NCBI GenBank assembly: GCA_903847155.1
Contig: CAINCU010000040.1
Location: 25,966-89,965, forward strand
Length of the DNA stretch: 64,000 nucleotides
Direction: 5' to 3'
Source of the DNA: an uncultured Gallionellaceae bacterium
GTDB taxonomy: Bacteria; Pseudomonadota; Gammaproteobacteria; Burkholderiales; Gallionellaceae
This document shows, piece by piece, positions 26,057 through 32,352 of the stretch (positions are counted from its first letter, which is position 1; every line of letters starts with the position of its first letter). Made by a program: the position numbers and the translations under genes. The notes under the pieces were generated by a model that saw only the letters and a program-made list of their open reading frames with translations, had not been told where the DNA came from and did no database searches.

Positions 26057-26668
26057 TTACTCACGTGCAACGATTGAAACCCTTCGCTTTTCTTCGAGCA
26101 GAGCATCCGTTTTGTCGTAGGGAGCTTGTCGGCAACATTCTTCCTTTGTAGTTATGGAGAGTTCGATGTTGACTCCGTTATCCCTGAGCCAGTCAGCAAC
26201 AAAACTCGCACGCTTCAGCGCCAATTTGCTGTTGAAATGTTGAGTGCCAATATCGTCAGTCTGGCCAACCAGTTCTATGGTCTTGATGACGTGGTTTGTC
26301 GCGAGCAGATCAACAAAGCGCCGTAGATCTTTTTGTCCCTCTTTGGTTGGTGTGCTAACGCCAAACTCAAAACGGATCTGTGTCTCGATTGGGTCGCTTT
26401 TCTTGATTTCAGTACGTGGCTGAACAACTGGCGTGGGTGGTGTTGCGGTGGTGGGCACTTTCATCTGCGTTAGTACGAGTTGTGGTATTGGGGTGGAATC
26501 GTCCATTTCTTTTGGTGTGAGAACAGGGCAGTTCTCGCGGCAAACTCTGTACTTTCCATCCAGCATTCCAATGCTGGACTGAACTACGTTCTGATTGTGA
26601 TTTGCACAACTTGGTAGCAATCCCAGAAGCGGCAACATGGCCGCGATGATGGCGTGATTCTTAGTCAA
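26057..26668 (-). CDS. OmpA-like lipoprotein in the transfer operon
   Basis: This 203-residue protein has a lipobox (LLGLLPSC), a Pro/Thr-rich linker and a C-terminal OmpA-like peptidoglycan-binding domain (IRFEFGVSTPTKEGQKDLRRF, VGQTDDIGTQHFNSKLALKRA). The TTG at 26668 is the likely start: AGGGG lies 7 bp upstream and it overlaps the transglycosylase stop. Together with the transglycosylase it may fix the transfer channel in the cell wall. OmpA-type lipoproteins are not part of the classic F system. Confidence 0.75.
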   Translation of the reverse strand: MTKNHAIIAAMLPLLGLLPSCANHNQNVVQSSIGMLDGKYRVCRENCPVLTPKEMDDSTPIPQLVLTQMKVPTTATPPTPVVQPRTEIKKSDPIETQIRFEFGVSTPTKEGQKDLRRFVDLLATNHVIKTIELVGQTDDIGTQHFNSKLALKRASFVADWLRDNGVNIELSITTKEECCRQAPYDKTDALLEEKRRVSIVARE

Positions 26669-27125
26669 CTTTATGCCCCTGATTTTGTGTTTCTGCTCGC
26701 AATGCGATCGCCACTTTTTGCGAATACGCAGCCCCCTTTGAAGGTGAATTGGCGTTGTATTTGCCAACCGCCTTCCATCCGTATCCCATGTGGTAAATGT
26801 TGGTTGCCAATATCCACGCGCCCACATTGGTGTTGGTGCATGGGTTCATCAATTGGGCTTTAGTAATGCCGTACTGCGCGAGAGTCGGCAGCCAGCCGGT
26901 ATTGACTTGCATGTGACCGAGATCAATTGTCCCGTCTTTGTTTTTGTGCATAGCTGCGGGATTGCCACCGGATTCGACTTTGGAGATTGCGCGTAAAAGC
27001 GTTTCAGGAACGCGATAGCGCGATGACGCTTGAGAAAAGCAAAATCCATCATCCGCAAACGCTTGTTGTGAGCACAGCGCAGCGCTGGCCACAATCATAA
27101 AAACGAGAGGATTGATGCGCATCAT
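26661..27125 (-). CDS. Lytic transglycosylase (VirB1-like)
   Basis: This 154-residue protein has a signal peptide (IVASAALCSQQAFA) and an SLT domain: catalytic Glu in AISKVESGG, then GHMQVNTGW and a Tyr-rich IYHMGYGWKAVGKYN. It opens the peptidoglycan locally for pilus assembly. The ATG at 27125 overlaps the stop of the FlhC-like gene (ATGATG). Confidence 0.9.
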   Translation of the reverse strand: MMRINPLVFMIVASAALCSQQAFADDGFCFSQASSRYRVPETLLRAISKVESGGNPAAMHKNKDGTIDLGHMQVNTGWLPTLAQYGITKAQLMNPCTNTNVGAWILATNIYHMGYGWKAVGKYNANSPSKGAAYSQKVAIALRAETQNQGHKVD

Positions 27126-27628
27126 TGAGCAACCTCGATCATCTTGGTGTCGCTCATTCCGCAATAAGGGCAGTTGTTATTTTTCTTTGATATTTGGGTA
27201 CCAAAAATAAATCCCGCCTTGCAATTCTTGCACTGATGCCAAAACACTAGACCTGCTTTGATATCCCTGATGGCGTACCATGCCGCATTGATGTCTAGGT
27301 CAATTTCCCCCGCGTCATCTACCAACAATTTCGACGCTTCCCAAGCAATCACAAACGCCTCGACGGGTGTCTTGTGTTCTTTTTCTGCCCAAAGATACAT
27401 GGAGACCGCTGTCGATAACGCGACGAGAGATTGCCCAGCTCTGACGAACGCAATGGTGTCGAAGGGCAACCTGCCGAGCTGGGGAGTATCTTTCCCATGC
27501 ACCGAACTCCACAGATCACGCAGCACCTCTTTCGACACACCGGTGATAGCCCGGACAAGAGCAATGCGCATCCCGTCCCTTATCAGGGCGGCGGCATAAA
27601 GTTGAGTGTTGATGATCTGCGCGTTCAT
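27122..27628 (-). CDS. FlhC-like transcriptional activator (compare SetC/AcaC)
   Basis: This 168-residue protein resembles FlhC: a helical body (LYAAALIRDGMRIALVRAITGVSKEVLRDL... LPFD) and a C-terminal zinc site with CKNC and CPYC. On SXT/R391 elements and IncC plasmids, FlhC homologues (SetC, AcaC) work with FlhD homologues to switch on transfer genes. Here it lies right after the FlhD-like gene (ATGA overlap) and before the tra genes, so that role is likely but inferred. Confidence 0.8.
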   Translation of the reverse strand: MNAQIINTQLYAAALIRDGMRIALVRAITGVSKEVLRDLWSSVHGKDTPQLGRLPFDTIAFVRAGQSLVALSTAVSMYLWAEKEHKTPVEAFVIAWEASKLLVDDAGEIDLDINAAWYAIRDIKAGLVFWHQCKNCKAGFIFGTQISKKNNNCPYCGMSDTKMIEVAQ

Positions 27629-27936
27629 CGGCTCAAAGGGTGTGTCGATAACACGTTTGCTATGTATGCTTTTCGCAGCGCGCCAGAAGGGAGTTCTTTC
27701 ACGCGCTCGATTGCAACATCATCAAAATTCATCTGAAAACACGGCGCCACCATGTCTTCGGCCAGCCGATCAATCTCTTCAAGCGTCATACCCTCCACAA
27801 TTCTGATTAGCGCCTTGGGAGCGCAGGATGTAAGCAAGGGATAATTGGTCGCAGCCATTTGCTGAACGAGTAAAAGGTATCGCCTGTTCAACGTTTCGAT
27901 GTTTTTTTGCATGGTGCTTTGCATTGCTGATTTCAC
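27625..27936 (-). CDS. FlhD-like transcriptional co-activator (compare SetD/AcaD)
   Basis: This protein of about 103 residues resembles FlhD: NRRYLLLVQQMAATNYP, then MTLEEIDRLAEDMVAPCFQMNFDD. FlhD binds FlhC to form the active heterocomplex. The GTG at 27936 overlaps the replication gene stop; ATG codons at 27924 or 27912 are possible alternative starts. The pair FlhD-FlhC inside a conjugative element is the pattern of the SXT/IncC master activators. Confidence 0.75.
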   Translation of the reverse strand: MKSAMQSTMQKNIETLNRRYLLLVQQMAATNYPLLTSCAPKALIRIVEGMTLEEIDRLAEDMVAPCFQMNFDDVAIERVKELPSGALRKAYIANVLSTHPLSR

Positions 27937-28973
27937 TTGGCCACCCCCGCTGTTATGCGTTCTACCGGGCCTCGTAAATGTGGTGGAAGTTTGCTTAGAG
28001 CTTCAGCACCTGATGGAACGGACAGCTTGAATGCAGCAATTTGCTCTGCATCATGCTGCGCTTGCGCTTCACTCGCTCTGCGCTGCTGCGTCACAATCAA
28101 CCCTCGCTCAGGTATGAATGTGCCGGCCAAGGCACGTTCGGCCATTCCCCGCAAAAATCCGACTGGGTTGTTGATCGTGCGATGCATGCGCGCTCCCGCC
28201 AACTCATCAACGAGCGCCTGCCAGAACGTTTCGTTTACACCGCTACTCACCAATACCGCCTGAATGGAATCACGCTCAGCTTGAGGGGTTTGATTTGAAA
28301 AAATTAAGTCATTCACCACCACAGGGTTTAAGGAGGAGGAGCTTGTGGTGGTGGTGTTACTGATACAACTACCATTACCGCCGCCCCCATGGGGAGGGGC
28401 ATCAAAAGCCCCTTCGATGGGGCATGGATGGGGCATGGATGGGGTATCTAAACCCTGTGGTTGTCGCGTTTCTGAATTTACTGATGGGGCATCAGATGGT
28501 GTACCGGAGGGGGATATGATGCCCCTTTGATGGGGCATCAATGGGGCATCGGTGGGGTATGGATACCCCATAGCATGGGTATTTATTCCGAACGCTTCAA
28601 GGCTTTTACCGAAATCCACAAGCCATTCACGGGGGATGGCCGCACATTGTTTTTTGACGTGGGAGGACAACTTTGATGAGGGGTTAAATGCCCCTGATGA
28701 TGAATTATGCTTCCACCACAATTTCACCCACACCCAGCCGTCGTCATTGAACTCGATCAGACTTTTTGCCTTGAGCCGTTCAACAACGACCAGCAGTTGA
28801 TCTTTTGTCCAGCCCATCTCGGCTGCCGCAATCATCCAGACAACCTGATAGCAGCCGATAATGTTGGATGATGGCGAGGTTAGAAAGTAGAGAAGAGTTG
28901 CTTTGTCCTCTTGGCTGAGGCCAGAAATGTCGGGATCGCGCCAGAAATGATCGCTGATGGTGCGTTGCCTCAT
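27933..28973 (-). CDS. Phage-O-like replication initiator with internal repeats
   Basis: This 346-residue protein has an N-terminal winged-helix region (FWRDPDISGLSQEDKATLLYFLTSPSSN) like phage replication organisers, a middle linker rich in Pro/His/Met (DAPLMPHQRG, DTPSMPHPCP) and a C-terminal helical region (ERDSIQAVLVSSGVNETFWQALVDELAG) that may recruit a helicase loader. The linker is encoded by an array of GATGGGGCAT repeats, as in lambda gene O, whose iterons form the origin. That this protein replicates the excised element is inference. Confidence 0.65.
   Translation of the reverse strand: MRQRTISDHFWRDPDISGLSQEDKATLLYFLTSPSSNIIGCYQVVWMIAAAEMGWTKDQLLVVVERLKAKSLIEFNDDGWVWVKLWWKHNSSSGAFNPSSKLSSHVKKQCAAIPREWLVDFGKSLEAFGINTHAMGYPYPTDAPLMPHQRGIISPSGTPSDAPSVNSETRQPQGLDTPSMPHPCPIEGAFDAPPHGGGGNGSCISNTTTTSSSSLNPVVVNDLIFSNQTPQAERDSIQAVLVSSGVNETFWQALVDELAGARMHRTINNPVGFLRGMAERALAGTFIPERGLIVTQQRRASEAQAQHDAEQIAAFKLSVPSGAEALSKLPPHLRGPVERITAGVAK
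28416..28560. repeat. Iteron-like array inside the replication gene
   Basis: At least six copies of GATGGGGCAT or close variants lie here: 28416-28425, 28427-28436, 28438-28447 (GATGGGGTAT), 28483-28492, 28529-28538 and 28540-28549 (AATGGGGCAT), with another TGGGGTAT at 28553-28560 and an inverted GATGCCCC near 28518. The first three are spaced exactly 11 bp, about one helix turn. The array lies in the variable linker of the gene and could be the origin of replication. Confidence 0.65.
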
Positions 28974-29185
28974 CTATAGCCCCTCGCTATAGTGGCAATT
29001 CTTGAATCAATGCAGCAGACGCTCATTGGAGCGTGAGCGACTTTGAAAAGGGGAACGCGCAGCATTGTTGCTGTCCGGGGCACCCATACCCCTCGCAACA
29101 ACTCAGGCAACGTGTGAAGGAGACACCTGAGCAAACAACCGTCACCTGATTTGCGCGCGTTCGATTTGAATTTTAAACCACTCAT
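28970..29185 (-). CDS. Hypothetical small protein between cro-like and replication genes
   Basis: This is a 71-residue basic protein (MSGLKFKSNARKSGDGCLLRCL...) of unknown function. A strong AAGGGGAAAGC site precedes the ATG at 29185, and its stop overlaps the replication gene start as ATGA. These two facts support a real, coupled gene. It might be a phage-type CII-like or a purely structural leader gene. Confidence 0.5.
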   Translation of the reverse strand: MSGLKFKSNARKSGDGCLLRCLLHTLPELLRGVWVPRTATMLRVPLFKVAHAPMSVCCIDSRIATIARGYR

Positions 29186-29205
29186 GCTTTCCCCTTGCGC
29201 AGTGG

Positions 29206-29445
29206 TTATGATTTTTTTGATTTTTCAGATTCAACCAAAAGCTCAGGCCAGATAAGATGCCAATCGTCTGGGCGTAGGTCTTTACGTGTTACTTGCCCGT
29301 TCGTGGCAATCTCGATGGCAACACAGCGCGCTGTCGAAACTGGTCGAGTATTGTTTAACCATTGAGAAAGCATTCCCGGGCTAACGCCAACCGCAGATGC
29401 AAGCTCTGCACGCGAATTTTTCTCAAAATATTCGGATAGGTTCAT
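29206..29445 (-). CDS. Cro-like (YdaS-type) HTH regulator
   Basis: This 79-residue protein has a helix-turn-helix in SRAELASAVGVSPGMLSQWLNNTRPV, typical of YdaS/Cro-like regulators with short N-terminal HTH. It is the first gene of the leftward replication-and-transfer operon and is divergent from the CI-like gene. Two 15-bp palindromes lie in the space between them. Confidence 0.78.
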   Translation of the reverse strand: MNLSEYFEKNSRAELASAVGVSPGMLSQWLNNTRPVSTARCVAIEIATNGQVTRKDLRPDDWHLIWPELLVESEKSKKS

Positions 29446-29453
29446 ACTGCAAG

Positions 29454-29493
29454 AATAGCAAAGCTATTTACTTAATGCAATAGCTATGCTATT
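29454..29493. promoter_or_regulatory. Paired operators between cro-like and cI-like genes
   Basis: Two 15-bp palindromes with the pattern AATAGCNNNGCTATT lie at 29454-29468 (middle AAA) and 29479-29493 (middle TAT). Their starts are 25 bp apart. They sit between the divergent cro- and cI-like genes, where repressor sites are expected. The same motif recurs upstream of the alpA-integrase genes. Confidence 0.85.
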
Positions 29494-29528
29494 TGATGAG
29501 CAGGGACACATGCCACATAGTGTTTTCT

Positions 29529-29957
29529 ATGCTGATAAACAAACTAGACCAATGGCAAATTGATGATGCTGCTAGACTAAAGCAGATATTCGAACGGTCT
29601 GAATATACTCAAGAAGCCTTTGGAATTGAGTACGGCATCGGCAATCAAGCTATGGTAGGTCAGTATCTAAACGCTAAGCGTCCTTTGAATCTAGCAGCAG
29701 CAGGTAAATTTGCCCAAGGATTGAAAGTAACCATAGATGAGATAAGCCCAACCCTAGCATCTCAGATTCGCGCTCTAAACTCTTTGATAACACATGAAAC
29801 CGGCTACACACCAGTAAGCAAGAAAGGTGAAATAGCCGCCAGGATCGTTGACGCAATGTCCACAGAAGCTCAGCAGGACAAGGCCATTAAAATCGTTACT
29901 ACGCTCGCTGAACCAGAAGGCAACGGGCACGACAAGCCAAAACGAGCCACGCAGTAA
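29529..29957 (+). CDS. CI-like repressor, HTH protein
   Basis: This 142-residue protein has an N-terminal HTH (RSEYTQEAFGIEYGIGNQAMVGQYLNAKRPL) and a short C-terminal part without the S24 peptidase domain, so it is not expected to self-cleave by RecA. It probably binds the 15-bp palindromes and holds the element silent. I chose the ATG at 29529; an ATG at 29496, just after the second operator, would add 11 residues and give a leaderless start. Confidence 0.72.
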   Translation: MLINKLDQWQIDDAARLKQIFERSEYTQEAFGIEYGIGNQAMVGQYLNAKRPLNLAAAGKFAQGLKVTIDEISPTLASQIRALNSLITHETGYTPVSKKGEIAARIVDAMSTEAQQDKAIKIVTTLAEPEGNGHDKPKRATQ

Positions 29958-30105
29958 CGTATCCCACATTCAAATCCAACTCTGTTTTGATTTTGAAGTA
30001 GAAAAATCACCAACTGCGGAATTATTTGCTTTTGAGCAAAATTCGCAGAACAAATCTGCCACACCACACCAACCCAAAAAAATTACTTAGCCTTTTTGCG
30101 CATTT

Positions 30106-30145
30106 ACTAGCATTGCTATTGTTTTATATAAATAGCTTTGCTATT
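30106..30145. promoter_or_regulatory. Paired operators upstream of alpA-integrase
   Basis: Two more copies of the 15-bp palindrome lie at 30106-30120 (ACTAGCATTGCTATT, one mismatch) and 30131-30145 (AATAGCTTTGCTATT). They are 25 bp apart, the same spacing as the pair at 29454-29493. The AT-rich promoter-like TTTTATATAAATAG overlaps the second site, so binding should block transcription of alpA and the integrase. Confidence 0.82.
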
Positions 30146-30176
30146 CTTTCCGAAGCGTTGTCACAACAGTTCAATA

Positions 30177-30527
30177 ATGCGCACTCTCGATCTCAATGAA
30201 GCCGCCCAATTCCTTCACCTACATCCGCACACGCTGGAGGAGAAGGCGCGCACCGGAGAGGTGCCTGGAGCTAAGCCAGGCAAGCGCTGGGTGTTCATCG
30301 ACATTGACCTTGTTGAATGGCTTCGAGCACAATACCCCGGCAACGATAAGGATAAAGAAGAATGTCACTCTACAAGCGCGGCGAGGTCTATTGGTGCAAA
30401 TGGGAGATCAGCGGCAAAAGAATTAGGGAAACGACTGGCACGACCGACCGCCAAGCCGCACAAGAATACCACGACCGCCGCCGTGCTGAAATTTGGCGGG
30501 AAGACAAGCTCGGCGACACCCGCGTAG
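30177..30527 (+). CDS. AlpA/excisionase-like HTH protein, overlaps integrase gene
   Basis: This 116-residue protein has a MerR/AlpA-like DNA-binding domain in its first 60 residues (LDLNEAAQFLHLHPHTLEEKARTGEVPGAKPGKRWVFI). Such proteins act as excision factors or regulators of integrases. The C-terminal half is Ala/Lys-rich and overlaps the integrase gene by 166 bp in another frame. It is therefore possible that only the N-terminal part matters. The ATG at 30177 follows the operator pair. Confidence 0.75.
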   Translation: MRTLDLNEAAQFLHLHPHTLEEKARTGEVPGAKPGKRWVFIDIDLVEWLRAQYPGNDKDKEECHSTSAARSIGANGRSAAKELGKRLARPTAKPHKNTTTAAVLKFGGKTSSATPA

Positions 30528-31507
30528 CCACTTGGGACGAATCCGCCCTGCAATGGGTGGATGAACATGCCGTCCATAAAACCAGCTTTGAGACCGACCG
30601 CGTGCGCCTCATCTGGCTCACCGAACGACTCACCGGAAAACCAATCACCGCCATCACCACCGACGTGCTGCTGTCCATCCGCAAAGAGCTGTTGATCACT
30701 CGTGCTCCGGCCACCGCCAACCGCTTCCTCGCGATCATATCCGCCGTGCTGAACTACGCGCACGCCAAAAGCCAACTTGCTGCTGTACCGAAAATACCCT
30801 ACCTACCCGAACCAAAAGACCGCTTCCGCTGGATAACCCGTAGCGAGGCCAAGGCGCTTATAGCCGAACTTCCAGACCATCTGGCTGCCATGACCCGCTT
30901 CGCGCTGGCCACAGGCCTGCGCAGAGCCAATGTCACTGGCCTGACATGGCATAACGTGGACGCTGATCGAAAAGTCGCGTGGATATGGCCAGACGAAGCC
31001 AAGGCAGGCAAGCCTATCCCGGTTCCGCTCAACGAAGACGCACTAACCGTACTCAAGGAACGCTACAACCATACCGACAAGGACGGAAAGAGCTTGCGCG
31101 ATGTGCGCTACGTCTTCACCTTCCGCAAAAAGCCGGTGACCAGAACAACCACGAAAGCATGGGATGCTGCGCTGGAACGCGCAGGCATCGAGGCCGGACT
31201 TACCTTCCACGACCTGCGCCACACCTGGGCAAGCTGGCACGTCATGGCGGGCACACCACTGGAAGTATTGAGGCAATTGGGAGGATGGGCTGATATGACG
31301 ATGGTACTGCGCTACGCCCACCTGTCACCCGGTTACGTGGCAGGCTATGCCAGTAATGCATCACTCGACGATACTAGCGACCACAATTCCGGCCACAGTG
31401 TTTCGGATGTTAGTGAGAACTATCAAGGAGACAACGGGAATTTGGGGTGGCTGAACGGGCTCGAACCGTCGACAACTGGAATCACAATCCAGGGCTCTAC
31501 CAACTGA
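30362..31507 (+). CDS. int: Tyrosine-type integrase of the element
   Basis: This 381-residue protein is a phage-type recombinase. An N-terminal arm-binding part (KRGEVYWCKWEISGKRI) is followed by a core-binding domain and a catalytic domain with Arg in ATGLRRANVTGLTW, HDLRHTWASW (His, Arg), then GGWADMTMVLRYAHLSP holding the Tyr nucleophile. The C-terminal 21 codons run into the tRNA-His gene. The neighbours (operators, alpA, tRNA-His) fit an element that uses the tRNA 3' end as its attachment site. Confidence 0.93.
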   Translation: MSLYKRGEVYWCKWEISGKRIRETTGTTDRQAAQEYHDRRRAEIWREDKLGDTRVATWDESALQWVDEHAVHKTSFETDRVRLIWLTERLTGKPITAITTDVLLSIRKELLITRAPATANRFLAIISAVLNYAHAKSQLAAVPKIPYLPEPKDRFRWITRSEAKALIAELPDHLAAMTRFALATGLRRANVTGLTWHNVDADRKVAWIWPDEAKAGKPIPVPLNEDALTVLKERYNHTDKDGKSLRDVRYVFTFRKKPVTRTTTKAWDAALERAGIEAGLTFHDLRHTWASWHVMAGTPLEVLRQLGGWADMTMVLRYAHLSPGYVAGYASNASLDDTSDHNSGHSVSDVSENYQGDNGNLGWLNGLEPSTTGITIQGSTN

Positions 31508-31519
31508 GCTACAGCCACC
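31443..31519 (-). tRNA. tRNA-His (GTG anticodon)
   Basis: Read on minus, the sequence starts GGTGGCTGTAGCTCAG, has the anticodon loop TTGTGAT (GTG), the T-loop GGTTCGAGCC and ends with encoded CCA; it closely matches bacterial tRNA-His including the extra 5' G. The 3' end (near 31443) faces the conjugative element and is its likely attachment site. The integrase frame runs 65 bp into it. Confidence 0.95.
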
Positions 31520-31539
31520 GTTGAACGGTTAAAGTCTAC

Positions 31540-31616
31540 TGGTGTGCCCGACTGGAATCGAACCAGCAACCCCCAGCTTAGAAGGCTGGTGCTCTATCCG
31601 GTTGAGCTACGGGCAC
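31540..31616 (-). tRNA. tRNA-Arg (TCT anticodon)
   Basis: On minus the 77-nt sequence folds as a tRNA with a 5' GTGCCCG acceptor, the anticodon stem-loop CCAGCCTTCTAAGCTGG (TCT anticodon), T-loop GGTTCGATTCC and encoded CCA. It lies 20 bp upstream of tRNA-His in the same orientation and is probably in the same transcript. Confidence 0.95.
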
Positions 31617-31656
31617 AATTCATCGGCAACCAACATGACTTCGTATTACTTGAACC

Positions 31657-31733
31657 TGGTCGGGGTGGAGAGATTCGAACTCCCGACATCCTGGTCCCAA
31701 ACCAGGCGCGCTACCAGGCTACGCTACACCCCG
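31657..31733 (-). tRNA. tRNA-Pro (TGG anticodon)
   Basis: On minus the sequence starts CGGGGTGTAGCGTAGCC, has the anticodon stem-loop CTGGTTTGGGACCAG (TGG), T-loop AGTTCGAATC and encoded CCA. It is the first of three tRNAs in the leftward group Pro-Arg-His and lies downstream of pgsA. Confidence 0.95.
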
Positions 31734-31767
31734 AGAGCGCGGCATTATACAGACCGAGCGACAAAAA

Positions 31768-32352
31768 TCAATTTTGATTGCGAGATTTTTCCAATATCTG
31801 CGGCATGGCCAGCATCAGGTAGTAAACCATCGACCATAATGTGAGTATCGCGGCCAGATAAATCAGCAAAGTTCCCACCCATTGCGTTGAAATTCCAAAC
31901 AGCGGCTCTTGAAATAACAGAAATTGAATGGCCAGCATCTGGAACACGGTTTTTACTTTGCCTATCATCGAAACGGCCACGCTCTTGCTGTTGCCTAACT
32001 GCGCCATCCATTCGCGCAAAGCCGAGATGGTCAACTCGCGTCCGATGATGATGAAGGCGATGACCGCATTCACGTATTCGAGTTTAATCAGCATCACCAG
32101 CGCCGCCACCACCATCAGCTTGTCGGCTACCGGATCGAGGAACGCGCCGAAAGCGGAACCTTGATTCAGCATACGCGCCAGATATCCATCCAGCCAATCG
32201 GTGATGGAGGCGAACCAGAATATCGCGAAACTCAGCATGTGCTTGTGATGCAGACTCAAAGTTTCATCCGACACATAGAACACCGCGATGAACACCGGGA
32301 TCAACAGGATACGGAGCCATGTCAGCAGATTTGGAATAGTGAGCGGCATCAT
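31768..32352 (-). CDS. pgsA: CDP-diacylglycerol-glycerol-3-phosphate 3-phosphatidyltransferase
   Basis: This membrane enzyme of about 194 residues makes phosphatidylglycerophosphate, the step toward phosphatidylglycerol. The CDP-alcohol phosphotransferase motif is complete (DWLDGYLARMLNQGSAFG with AFLDPVADK). Several membrane helices follow. The start (two ATG codons in a row at 32352 and 32349) overlaps the uvrC stop as TAATG, so the two are translationally coupled, as in many proteobacteria. Confidence 0.95.
   Translation of the reverse strand: MMPLTIPNLLTWLRILLIPVFIAVFYVSDETLSLHHKHMLSFAIFWFASITDWLDGYLARMLNQGSAFGAFLDPVADKLMVVAALVMLIKLEYVNAVIAFIIIGRELTISALREWMAQLGNSKSVAVSMIGKVKTVFQMLAIQFLLFQEPLFGISTQWVGTLLIYLAAILTLWSMVYYLMLAMPQILEKSRNQN

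Larger units (their letters stand above)
11218..31507. mobile_element. Integrative and conjugative element, F-type transfer genes (left end not found)
   Basis: An integrase next to tRNA-His, a phage-like repressor switch, a replication gene, FlhDC-like activators and a run of F-type mating genes mark an integrative and conjugative element. Its right end is the 3' end of tRNA-His near 31443. I did not find a copy of the tRNA-His 3' sequence to the left, so the other end may lie outside the window, and the RiPP cluster and TumE/TumA pair may be cargo. No relaxase, traD, traU, traW, trbC or traN is visible, so transfer as seen here is incomplete. Confidence 0.8.

Noticed and set aside
28416..28560. 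CRISPR array
   Set aside because: Repeats are 10-11 bp, lie inside a coding frame and lack 25-40-bp repeat/spacer organisation; iteron-like is a better fit.
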